NCBI GenBank assembly: GCA_046262635.1
Contig: JBHEMK010000188.1
Span: 1 to 13,991, forward strand
Length of the DNA: 13,991 nucleotides
DNA from: JBHEMK01 sp046262635
GTDB taxonomy: Bacteria; Actinomycetota; Thermoleophilia; Gaiellales; Gaiellaceae
Direction of reading: 5' to 3'
Positions within the stretch are counted from its first letter, which is position 1, and every line of letters begins with the position of its first letter. The notes under the pieces were generated by a model that worked only from the letters and a program-made list of their open reading frames with translations, searched no databases and had not been told where the DNA came from. This document shows positions 6,555 through 13,573 of this stretch, in pieces. The translations under genes were made by a program, and so were the position numbers.

Positions 6555-6880
6555 TGGTGGTGAGCGTTTGGCTGAAGCTGAGTAGCCTGCGCCTTCAGGT
6601 CTTCCTTGCTCTGGAAGATCCGTTGCCTGAGCAGGTGCCGGCAGAGGACCGAGAAGAAACGCTCGAACTGGTTTCAGCCAGCAGGCGTCTGTCGGGCTGA
6701 GGTGGAACTGGCGGCGCGGGTGCGCCTCGAGCCAGCTGACGAGCTCGGGTCTCTTCAGCTGCAGGTTGTCGAGGATTGCCTGCACCTGCTCGTCGGCCGG
6801 GATTTTCCGCTCGAGCAACCGGAGCAAGTCGAGCAATTCGGCGCGGCTGTTGGCTCGTAGACGGCAGCAGGGCGGGGCTC
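6555..6880 (-). pseudogene. IS630-family transposase remnant (C-terminal DDE part, frameshifted)
   Basis: The minus strand reads SRAELLDLLRLLERKIPADE, VQAILDN, KRPELVSWLEAHPRRQFHLSPTDACWL, then shifts frame at about 6671-6674 and continues QFERFFSVLCRHLLRQRIF and QSKEDLKAQ. This is the order of an IS630 DDE transposase: 'RRH..EFL.FL', the second Asp in 'LDN', 'HPRF..HFTPT..SWLNQVE' with the final Glu, and a basic tail. One extra A in the A-run of the W-L-N codons explains the shift. The N-terminal helix-turn-helix and first Asp are missing, so the copy is dead. I could not identify terminal inverted repeats or a TA target duplication. It indicates past insertion activity in this interval. Confidence 0.72.
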
Positions 6881-7163
6881 GGACGTGCGATCGTCGGCGC
6901 GATCGGGGAGGCCCAGGGCGGCAGCGCGGAAGCGGCGAACGATTCCGGTGATCGGAAGGAACGTGTGACTCGCGCTTCCGACCCGAAGGGTCTTCAGCAG
7001 ACCGTCCCGGGCCAGTTGACATCTGCCGCTGCGGTGGCTATCCGGACGACGACAGGTCGAGAATCCCCCGTTCGAGGGATGGAGCGGTTTGAATATTCGG
7101 GCATGATCTAGAGTGCGCCAGCGGATTCAGGCGCTTTGCGGCACGATAGGGGGGGTCAACACC
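6881..7163. other. Intergenic stretch, nothing recognised
   Basis: All six frames look like random GC-rich translation. It may hold the lost 5' portion of the IS630-type element, but no transposase motif can be read in any minus frame. A weak ATCCC/GGGAT stem with TTCGA in the loop (about 7062-7079) is not a tRNA arm. Confidence 0.4.
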
Positions 7164-7367
7164 ATGTGGCGGCACAGGGTGCTCATCGCCGACGACCATA
7201 GGCCGAGGTTCGGGTCACAGAAGGAGTCCTGGTTGCGCCCGCTCGAGATCAGCGCCGCCCTCGCGGCGATCGTCGGGGCAATTTACGAGGTTCCACCGGA
7301 GCGGCCAGCCCTCCGGGCCGGAGCCGCCGAGATCCGCGATCCCCATTCGGTGGGGCACCGCTCCTAA
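7164..7367 (+). CDS. Short ORF starting like a response-regulator receiver domain (doubtful)
   Basis: 67 residues, ATG 7164 with a G-run (GGGGGG at about 7150-7155) as a possible ribosome-binding site. Residues 5-13, RVLIADDHR, match the start of NarL/LuxR-type receiver domains, where the DD pair binds Mg2+. The rest (after PRFGSQKES) does not continue the fold: no phospho-acceptor Asp or conserved Lys appears. It is either a fused relic of a regulator or chance. The stop lies 22 nt before the GH26 gene. Confidence 0.3.
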   Translation: MWRHRVLIADDHRPRFGSQKESWLRPLEISAALAAIVGAIYEVPPERPALRAGAAEIRDPHSVGHRS

Positions 7368-7378
7368 TTCGCTTCCCT

Positions 7379-7384
7379 GGGAGG
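7379..7384 (+). promoter_or_regulatory. Ribosome-binding site of the GH26 gene
   Basis: GGGAGG with 5 nt before ATG 7390. It fixes the start and contrasts with the leaderless-looking genes around it. Confidence 0.7.
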
Positions 7385-7389
7385 ACATC

Positions 7390-8370
7390 ATGCAAAGAAG
7401 CCTGGTTCTCAAGATGATTTCGCTGTTCCTCGCGCTCGCCGCGGCAGCTCTCGCTCTGGTGGTAGGGGCAGGGGCGAGCCGGTCGGCCGGGAACCTCGCG
7501 CCGGCGTCGCGCGCGCTGTACGGCGCCGCCGTCTCCGGCCCTGTGACAGCGATCACGAGCTTCGAGTCGCTGATCGGCCGCAAGCTCGCGATCGATGAGC
7601 ATTTTCGAAACTGGAACGATAGCTGGCGGATGAGCGCCGTCGAGTCATGGGACGTGAAGAACGGCCGGATCCCGATGGTCACCTGGGACGGGCCAAACGC
7701 GACGCTCGACAGCATCATCAACGGTAGCCAGGATGCGGTGATCCGCAGCCACGCGACCACGGTCAAGAACTTCCGCGCCAAGATCCTGATCCGCTGGGGC
7801 TACGAGATGAACGGGACCTGGTTTGCCTGGAGCGGCTCGAACAACGGCAACGACCCCGCCAAGTACGTTGCGGCCTGGCGGCACATCGTCGACATCTTCC
7901 GCTCGGTCGGTGCGACCAACGCCCTCTGGATCTGGGCACCGAACGTCGAAGACAACCCGCAGGTCTCCTGGAACCACTGGACGAACTACTACCCCGGCGA
8001 CAGCTACGTCGACTGGGTCGGGATCGACGGCTACAACTGGGGCACCACCCAGAGCTGGTCGAGCTGGCAGTCATTCGGCACGATCTTCGGCGGTGCCTCC
8101 TCGGTCTACAACGACTTCAACGGACGCAAGCCGATCATGATCGCCGAGAGCGGCTCGGTCGAGCAGGGTGGCAACAAGGGCGCCTGGTGGAAAGACGTCG
8201 CCCACCAGCTGAAGACGAACTTCACCGGGATCAAGGCCGTCGTCTTCTTCAACGTGATCCACAACGGCACCGACTGGCGCGCCCAGACCTCCGCGCGGTC
8301 ACTCGCCGGCTACCGCGCGATGGTGAAGGACGCCGCGCTCAACCCGCCTCATCGTCGCAAACGTCCGTAA
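7390..8370 (+). CDS. Secreted glycoside hydrolase, GH26 (beta-mannanase-like) family
   Basis: 326 residues. Residues 1-33 are a signal peptide or N-terminal anchor (MQRSLVLKM, hydrophobic ISLFLALAAAALALVVGAGA, then SRSAG). The rest is a single TIM-barrel domain. RWGYEMNGTWFAWSG (135-149) is the GH26 acid/base segment with E139. IMIAESGSVEQGG (249-261) carries the nucleophile E253. DWVGIDGYNWG (208-218) and LWIWAPN (179-185) are further barrel-strand motifs seen in this family. It would act outside the cell on beta-1,4-mannan or a related beta-glycan; GH26 also includes lichenase and xylanase activities, so the substrate is not fixed. No carbohydrate-binding module, exporter or regulator gene sits beside it. 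It is the only intact gene in the 6.0-9.9 kb interval, flanked by relics. Confidence 0.85.
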   Translation: MQRSLVLKMISLFLALAAAALALVVGAGASRSAGNLAPASRALYGAAVSGPVTAITSFESLIGRKLAIDEHFRNWNDSWRMSAVESWDVKNGRIPMVTWDGPNATLDSIINGSQDAVIRSHATTVKNFRAKILIRWGYEMNGTWFAWSGSNNGNDPAKYVAAWRHIVDIFRSVGATNALWIWAPNVEDNPQVSWNHWTNYYPGDSYVDWVGIDGYNWGTTQSWSSWQSFGTIFGGASSVYNDFNGRKPIMIAESGSVEQGGNKGAWWKDVAHQLKTNFTGIKAVVFFNVIHNGTDWRAQTSARSLAGYRAMVKDAALNPPHRRKRP

Positions 8371-8462
8371 CACATTGTCTCGCGATGTCCGGACGCCCGG
8401 CAGCTCACGTTGAGCGCACCAGCGTGGAAAGCGTCGAAGCGTACGGTCTGTGATCACGTAGC

Positions 8463-8491
8463 CGAGGGCCGCGGCTGAGCCGCGGTCCTCG
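8463..8491. terminator. Strong GC hairpin after the GH26 gene
   Basis: CGAGGGCCGCGGC (8463-8475), loop TGA, GCCGCGGTCCTCG (8479-8491): 13 pairs with a single G-T wobble. It lies about 90 nt after the GH26 stop. There is no T-run, so if it terminates transcription it is of the U-less GC-hairpin kind described in actinobacteria. Confidence 0.5.
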
Positions 8492-8850
8492 CGGCCGAAG
8501 AAGTCACGGTTCGGTCGCCAGCCGGTTGCCGAGCCTCACGGCTGAAGCTGAGCTCGCGACCGCCCGCGCTTCGGGAGCGACCCGGTGGCGCGCATGCGGC
8601 AGAAATGCCCCGATCGTGGGGTCGATGCGGGGCGGCACTTGGCTGCGCCTGGTCGAAGTCGCCCGCGGCGTTCAACCTGTCGCCACAGGCTCAGCGTGGC
8701 CAGGCGGCCTCAGCTCTGATGGTGCGCTGGCGGTCAGGCTCCGGATCTCGCTGGGCCGGCCTCGCTTCGGGCCCAGCATTTAACGGAAGTTCTATCTCCA
8801 GATCGGCCGCGGGATCGACTTCCTTCCGAGTGCGACTGCGGGCCGCCTGG
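8492..8850. other. No recognisable gene; probable decayed DNA
   Basis: No frame on either strand shows a motif I can name. Given that the 3' half of an acylase follows, this may hold its unrecognisable 5' portion, but I see none of the expected upstream acylase motifs (for example the Ser-Asn nucleophile segment). Confidence 0.4.
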
Positions 8851-8854
8851 CCGC

Positions 8855-9929
8855 GCGATGGAGATTTCGGCGCGGGCACTTGGGAAGGACGCCGGCGACG
8901 GTGGCGGCAGAGCGGTGGCTGCCGAGGGACCGCTCGACGCGAGGGCGCTAGGTGCTGTCGGCGATCCCGCTCCAGGAAGCTCTCGACGAACGCCGCGACC
9001 TCGCCCGCGGCCTTCATCCGTGCGCTGAGCGGCTTCGAGTTGGCGTTGAACTGGTTCCACGCCGAATCGAAGCAGTTCGCGATGCTCTCGAGCGGCCGGC
9101 TCCCGCTCCGGCCTCGACCCAGGGCTGCGGACCGCGCGGACGGGAGGCGACGACTGCCACGGCTTTCTGCCGACCTCCCGGCATTCCACGCAATCGATCC
9201 GCCCGGCGCTCTGATCGTCGACTGAAACGACAACCCGAAATTCTCGACAACATACGACAATTTCTCCTCCGGGTCCGCGCAGCGGGCGCAGATGCAGAAC
9301 GCGGCGTGGCCGCCCAGAGGCCCTTCTTCGTCCTGCGCCCCGGCGATGAACGTTGCCGCGGCGCAGGACCTCTGGCGGCGGGAGCGCGGGATGCTCCGCG
9401 ACGTCCTGACGAGGATCCAGCGCGCCAAAACCCGGCGACCAGCGGCTGCTCGATCTGGTCATAACCTCGGACGGCAGCCGTCTCGGCGGCACGGCGAGGG
9501 TAGATCGACGCTCCCGGGGGCCGCGGTCATGGACGCCGCGTGGCCGCGGATCGCCGATGCCGTCCTCAGTCCCGTACTTGGGCCGCTCACCGGCCGGCCT
9601 GCGCCGCACGAGACCCACGACGACGCTGCCAGCTCCGTCGGCAGCTCGTACGGCGCGGGCTGGTACGGGTCGTGGACAAGGATCTGCGGACCTGAGCCGC
9701 GCGCAGGCGGTGCCTTCTCCCGGCGCGACTGCGACAACGGTGATCTGCAGGCCTGGGGCGGCCTCGGTCTAGTCCGTGCTCAACGCTGCCGGGAACAAGC
9801 TCGCTGCGGTGCGGGAGACCGAACCGGCGGACTGGCGACGCGAGCGCGCTACCGGACGGATCGGACGATCGCGTCGCACACCTTCCAGCCGGTCGGGGAG
9901 CTTCCGGTCGCACCGGTAATCTCGGCGGG
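8855..9929 (+). pseudogene. Penicillin-acylase-family (Ntn hydrolase) gene, 3' part, heavily degraded
   Basis: Pieces of the beta chain of a penicillin amidase-like enzyme can be read in order on the plus strand: GHLGRTPATVA and RDRSTRGR (about 8867-8948), an in-frame TAG (8949), a shift, then SPAAFIRALSGFELALNWF and SKQFAMLSSGRLPLRP (9019-9110). AIDPPGALIVD follows and runs into TGA 9223-9225 exactly where the family has Trp of 'NWNNKP'; the frame resumes NDNPKFSTTYDNFSSGSAQR. A shift near 9425 gives GDQRLLDLVITSDG. A shift back near 9515 gives AAVMDAAWPRIADAVLSPVL. GSSYGAGWYG and, one frame over, VVDKDLR come next, with FSRRDCDNGDL, VLNAAGNKLAAV and HTFQPVGEL. Two stops plus at least four frameshifts show real decay and not only sequencing error. 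The signal peptide, alpha chain and catalytic Ser are absent. It abuts the next gene at 9930. Confidence 0.72.
9917..9922 (+). promoter_or_regulatory. -10 element of the aminotransferase-serA operon (leaderless type)
   Basis: TAATCT, then 7 nt (CGGCGGG), then ATG 9930. The GGCGGG touching the ATG is too close to work as a Shine-Dalgarno. Confidence 0.45.
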
Positions 9930-11075
9930 ATGTCCGACAAGCGCTATCTGATGACGCCCGGCCCGACTCCGGTCCCCCCCGAGGTGCTCGCCGCGCTGGC
10001 CCAGCCCATCGTGCACCACCGGAGCCCGGATTTTCGGGCCGTCTACGAGCGCTGCCTCGCCCGCCTGCGGGAGGTCTGCCGGACCCGCGGGGACGTGCTG
10101 CTCTTCGGCGCCTCCGGGACAGGCGCCTTCGAGTCAGCGGTGTCGAATCTCGTGTCTCCCGGGCAGCGGCATCTGGTCGTTTCGGCGGGCCACTTCGGCG
10201 AGCGCTGGGCGGAGATGGTGGAGGGCTACGGCGCCGAGGTCGTCCACCTGCGCTACGAATGGGGCGAGACGCCCAACCCAGACGACCTGCGTTCAAGGCT
10301 CGAGGACTGCGGCGGGGCGACTGCCGTCTACCTCGTCCATTCGGAGACGTCGACAGGCGTCGTCTGCGACCTGCGGCGGCTCGCCGCCCCGGCGCTGGAC
10401 GCCGAGGCGATCGTCGTTGTCGACGCGGTGTCGAGCCTCGGCGCCGTCCCGCTCGAGACCGACGCCTGGGACCTCGACGTTGTCGTCTCGGGCTCACAGA
10501 AGGCGCTGATGACCCCGCCGGGACTCGGCACCGTTGCGGTGTCGGCGCGGGCGCTGGCCTCGACCGGCTCGGCACCCCGTTTCTACTTCGACTGGGAGCG
10601 GACTCGTGCCGCCCAGACGAAGCTCGACGCGCCGTTCACGCCGCCAGTATCCCTGCTCGCCGGCCTTGACGTCGCCCTTGGCAGGCTCCTCGACGAGGGG
10701 CTCGAGGCCGCCTGGAGGCGGCACGTCAAGCTTGGCCGCGCCGCGCGTGAGGGCGCCAAGGCGATGGGGCTCGAGCTGTTTTCGCCCGACGAAGACCGCT
10801 CGGCGGTCGTGACGGCTCTACGAGCACCCGAGGGGATCCAGAGCGGCGAGGTCGTCAGAGCACTGCGAAACCGCTTCGGCATCACGATGGCCGACGGGCA
10901 GGGTCGGCTGAAGGGCAAGGTCTTCCGCATCGGCCACATAGGCTGGTTCGACGTCTTCGACATCACGACGGCGCTCGCCGCGATCGAGCTCGTGCTGGTA
11001 GAGCTCGGCGTGGATGTCGAACGCGGCGTGGCAGTGACCCGCGCGCTCGAAGCGTTCGAGCACGTAACCGTGTGA
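9930..11075 (+). CDS. Class V aminotransferase, SgaA/alanine-glyoxylate type (probable serine-pathway transaminase)
   Basis: 381 residues, PLP fold type I, full length. The start MSDKRYLMTPGPTPVPPEVL is the characteristic opening of the SgaA/AGAT/serine-glyoxylate group. FGASGTGAFESAVSNL (59-74) is the phosphate-binding loop, VVVDAVSSLG (162-171) holds the pyridine-binding Asp165, and VVSGSQKALMTPPGLG (185-200) holds the Schiff-base Lys191. FRIGHIGWFD near the C-terminus contains the substrate-carboxylate Arg. The gene overlaps serA by 4 nt (GTGA), so the two are coupled. That context suggests it works as the phosphoserine transaminase (a non-orthologous SerC) or as a serine-pyruvate/glyoxylate transaminase. 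The family is certain, the substrate is inference. ATG 9930 is supported by homology and the adjacent -10. Confidence 0.88.
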   Translation: MSDKRYLMTPGPTPVPPEVLAALAQPIVHHRSPDFRAVYERCLARLREVCRTRGDVLLFGASGTGAFESAVSNLVSPGQRHLVVSAGHFGERWAEMVEGYGAEVVHLRYEWGETPNPDDLRSRLEDCGGATAVYLVHSETSTGVVCDLRRLAAPALDAEAIVVVDAVSSLGAVPLETDAWDLDVVVSGSQKALMTPPGLGTVAVSARALASTGSAPRFYFDWERTRAAQTKLDAPFTPPVSLLAGLDVALGRLLDEGLEAAWRRHVKLGRAAREGAKAMGLELFSPDEDRSAVVTALRAPEGIQSGEVVRALRNRFGITMADGQGRLKGKVFRIGHIGWFDVFDITTALAAIELVLVELGVDVERGVAVTRALEAFEHVTV

Positions 11076-12637
11076 AGGTCCTCGTCCGTGAAGTGATCGC
11101 GGAAACCGGCATGCGGCTCCTGCGCGAGCGCTTCGAGGTCGACGTCGACAGCGAGTCGACGCTCGGGGAGATCATCGGCGGCTACGAGGGCATCGTCATC
11201 CGCTCGGCGACGAAGCTGAACGCGGAGCTGATCGGGAAGGCCGACCGGCTCAAGGTGATCGGCCGGGCCGGGGTGGGGGTCGACAACGTCGATGTCGCAG
11301 CGGCAACGCGGCGCGGGATCGTCGTCGCGAACGCGCCCGAGTCGACGGTCGTCTCGGCAGCCGAGCACACGATTGGCTTGCTGGTCGCGCTCGCCCGCAA
11401 CATCCCGCAGGCCCACGCCGCGCTCAAGCAGGGGCGCTGGGAACGGGCGCGCTACGGGGGCGTGGAGCTCGCCGACAAGACGCTGGGTGTCCTCGGCTTC
11501 GGCCGGATCGGCCAGCAGGTGGCCCGGCGCGCCAACGGGCTCGGGATGCGTGTCGTCGGCTACGACCCCTTCGTCCCAGCAGAGCGGTTCCGTGACCTGG
11601 GCGCCGAGCGGCTCGCGACGATCGAGGCTGTGTATGGGGTCGCAGACTTCCTCACCCTGCACTTGCCACTGACCAGCGAGACGCGAGGCTCGATCGACGC
11701 CGGTGCGCTGGCCTCCATGCGGGACGGCGTCCGGATCGTCAACGCGGCCCGGGGTGACCTCCTCGATGAGGACGCGCTCGCGCATGCCCTTCGCTCCGGC
11801 AAGGTCGCGGCGGCGGCACTGGACGTCTTCTCGGTCGAGCCGTATGCCGGGCCGCTGCTCGAGCTGGACAACATCGTCGTCACGCCACACCTGGCCGCCT
11901 CGACGGACGAGGCGCAGGACCGCGCGGGGACGATCATCGCCGAGCAGGTCGTCGCCGCCCTGAGTGGGGGTCTCGTCACGAACGCGATCAATATCCCCGT
12001 TGTCGGCCCTGAGGACCTCGAGGCACTCGGGCCGGTGATCCCGCTCGCGGCGAACCTCGGCCGGATCGCGATGGAGCTCGCCGACGGCCGCGCGGAGGAG
12101 ATCGTGATCACCTCGTTCGGGGGCCTCGCCGCCTATGACACGCGCCTGCTGACGGTGGCCGCGCTGAACGGCATCTTCCAGGGGCGCGTCGAGCAGCCGG
12201 TCAACTACGTCAATGCGTCGCTGATCGCCGCTGAGCGGGGGGTGGAGGTGCGCGAGGAGCAGCGGAGCGCCTCCCGCGACTTCACGAACCTGTTGCGCGT
12301 CGAGGTGCGCCTGGGCGGAGAGACCTTCCGCGTCGAGGGAACGACGATCGGCCGGGAGGACAGGCAGTGGCTCGTCAGCGTGCTCGGCTTCGAGATCGAG
12401 ATGGAGCTCGCCCCGTTGCTCGTTCTCTGCCGCTACGACGATGTGCCGGGGGTGATCGGCCGCGTCGGCACGCTTTTCGGTGAGGCCCGCGTCAACATTG
12501 CGAACATGGCCGTCTCACGCACGCGCCGGGGGGACAAGGCGCTGATGGTGTTGTCCCTCGACTCGCCGCCGCCGTTGGAACTGGTCGAGCGGGTGCGCGG
12601 CGAGGGTTTCGACGACGCTCGCGTGATCTCCCTCTGA
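11072..12637 (+). CDS. serA: D-3-phosphoglycerate dehydrogenase (ACT-domain form)
   Basis: 521 residues, the length of the long actinobacterial form. It oxidises 3-phosphoglycerate to 3-phosphohydroxypyruvate with NAD+, the first step of serine synthesis in the cytosol. Seen in order: substrate-domain segment VIGRAGVGVDNVD (62-74); Rossmann motif GVLGFGRIGQQVARR (139-153, G142/G144/G147); NAARGDLLDE (224-233) with catalytic Arg227; DVFSVEP (251-257) with Glu256; TPHLAAST (271-278) with catalytic His273. From about 300 there is the intervening (ASB) domain, then a C-terminal ACT domain (about 445-521) beginning LLVLCRYDDVPGVIGRVG, expected to sense serine. GTG 11072 overlaps the stop of the aminotransferase gene, so translation is coupled. 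No serB is visible downstream in the window. Confidence 0.96.
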   Translation: MKVLVREVIAETGMRLLRERFEVDVDSESTLGEIIGGYEGIVIRSATKLNAELIGKADRLKVIGRAGVGVDNVDVAAATRRGIVVANAPESTVVSAAEHTIGLLVALARNIPQAHAALKQGRWERARYGGVELADKTLGVLGFGRIGQQVARRANGLGMRVVGYDPFVPAERFRDLGAERLATIEAVYGVADFLTLHLPLTSETRGSIDAGALASMRDGVRIVNAARGDLLDEDALAHALRSGKVAAAALDVFSVEPYAGPLLELDNIVVTPHLAASTDEAQDRAGTIIAEQVVAALSGGLVTNAINIPVVGPEDLEALGPVIPLAANLGRIAMELADGRAEEIVITSFGGLAAYDTRLLTVAALNGIFQGRVEQPVNYVNASLIAAERGVEVREEQRSASRDFTNLLRVEVRLGGETFRVEGTTIGREDRQWLVSVLGFEIEMELAPLLVLCRYDDVPGVIGRVGTLFGEARVNIANMAVSRTRRGDKALMVLSLDSPPPLELVERVRGEGFDDARVISL

Positions 12638-13009
12638 GGCGGAGGGCCGGCCGAGTTGCGCGAGGATGAGGTGCCGACCATCCGGGCGACGACCTGCTCG
12701 AACTTCTCCATCATGGCGAGATGACGTGGCGTTCCACGACCGCTCGATCTCCGGCTGCTCGCGGCAGCTGAGAAGCGGAACGTCGTCGCCCTTCGCACGG
12801 ATCTCCTCCTACTTCTTGAGCGACGGCTCGAGGCGGTGCGTCGAGTCAGCGTCGCCTGATCAGCCTCGAAGCGGCTCGGCGCTCTCTGCGATCCGGGCGG
12901 TCGCATCCCGGAAGAGCGCCTCCGGGCCTGCAAGCTTCGTTTGCATCACCCGCCCCAGCCTCTCGTCTCCCGTCGCCGACAACGGCGCCGGGCGACCTGC
13001 GGTTGCGCT
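12638..13009. other. Intergenic gap after serA without a supportable gene
   Basis: The spacer is unusually long for this block. The only suggestive plus frame is 12725-12859, a stop-bounded helical piece (RLLAAAEKRNVVALRTD then LLLLLERRLEAVRR) without a start codon, perhaps a relic. On the minus strand a MEKFEQVVARMVG start at about 12715 reads on to run under the serA 3' end, which looks like an antisense shadow. A weak CCCTC/GAGGG stem at the serA stop is not a convincing terminator. Confidence 0.4.
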
Positions 13010-13015
13010 TACCCT
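13010..13015 (+). promoter_or_regulatory. -10 element of the ybaK-like gene (leaderless type)
   Basis: TACCCT, then 6 nt, then GTG 13022, with no Shine-Dalgarno. Confidence 0.45.
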
Positions 13016-13021
13016 TGCTCT

Positions 13022-13495
13022 GTGGAGTGGCCAGAAGATGTCGAGCGGGTGGCCGTCACGCTGCGGCGGGCGGGCGTCGAGGCGCGTCTGGAGGAGTTCT
13101 CGGCGGGGACGCCGACGGCCCAGGCGGCTGCCGAGGCGATCGGCTGCAAGCTCGGTCAAATCGTGAAGTCGCTAGTTTTCATTTGCGATAGTTTCTCTGT
13201 GATAGCACTTGTCCCGGGAGACCGCCGGGCCGATGCGGCCAAGGTCGCGGCCCGCGCCGGCGTGAAGAAGGCACGGATCGCGACCCCGGAGGAGGTCCGG
13301 GTCGCTACGAGCTTTGAACCAGGTGCCGTGGCCCCCTTCCCGACTCCGCATGTGGCCCGCGTCCTGCTCGAGCGTGAGCTGCTCGGCCACGAGCTCGTCT
13401 GGATCGGCGCCGGCTCGCCCCGGCACATGGCCGCACTTGAGCCCGGCGACCTGCTCCGGGTCGCCAAGGCCGAGTCGGCGGATCTGACGGCGTAG
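13022..13495 (+). CDS. YbaK/EbsC-type aminoacyl-tRNA deacylase
   Basis: 157 residues, one YbaK/ProX editing domain, the normal length for a free-standing protein. Members hydrolyse misacylated tRNAs in trans (classically Cys-tRNA(Pro)), in the cytosol. GTPTAQAAAEAIGCKLGQIV (29-48) leads into KSLVF with the conserved Lys49. PGDRRADAAKVA (65-76), FEPGAVAPFP (98-107) and GAGSPRHMAAL (129-139) are the other family blocks; the last forms the edge of the substrate pocket. The frame is open further upstream, but homology begins at WPEDVERV, and GTG 13022 sits 6 nt after TACCCT, so that start is chosen. Exact mischarged substrate cannot be read from sequence. It precedes ilvE by 78 nt on the same strand, possibly with a separate promoter. 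Confidence 0.88.
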   Translation: MEWPEDVERVAVTLRRAGVEARLEEFSAGTPTAQAAAEAIGCKLGQIVKSLVFICDSFSVIALVPGDRRADAAKVAARAGVKKARIATPEEVRVATSFEPGAVAPFPTPHVARVLLERELLGHELVWIGAGSPRHMAALEPGDLLRVAKAESADLTA

Positions 13496-13530
13496 TGTCG
13501 GAGGCTAGGCTCGAGGGCCAGGTCGCCGGG

Positions 13531-13565
13531 TAGCATTCCGGTCCGTCGGCGCCGACTCGAAGGAG
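13531..13565 (+). promoter_or_regulatory. Possible -10 and ribosome-binding site of ilvE
   Basis: TAGCAT (13531-13536) fits a -10 and would give a leader of about 30 nt. AAGGAG (13560-13565) lies 8 nt before ATG 13574 and fixes that start. Confidence 0.5.
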
Positions 13566-13573
13566 CGACTAGG

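Noticed and set aside
7055..7082. TTCGA flanked by C-rich and G-rich runs as a tRNA T-arm or att site
   Set aside because: The stem does not pair in the 5-7-5 pattern of a T-arm and no acceptor or anticodon arm can be found around it.
8691..9618. Two long minus-strand frames (245 and 294 codons)
   Set aside because: They are Arg/Pro/Ser-rich with no motif. The plus strand of the same DNA carries ordered penicillin-acylase segments, so these are antisense shadows.
10583..11890. 435-codon minus-strand open frame
   Set aside because: It lies antisense to the firmly identified aminotransferase and serA genes and has shadow-like composition (Asp/Arg/Val/Leu rich, no motif).
12433..12933. 166-codon minus-strand frame with MEKFEQVVARMVG
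   Set aside because: Half of it is antisense to the serA ACT domain and the rest is Arg/Ser-rich with no recognised family.
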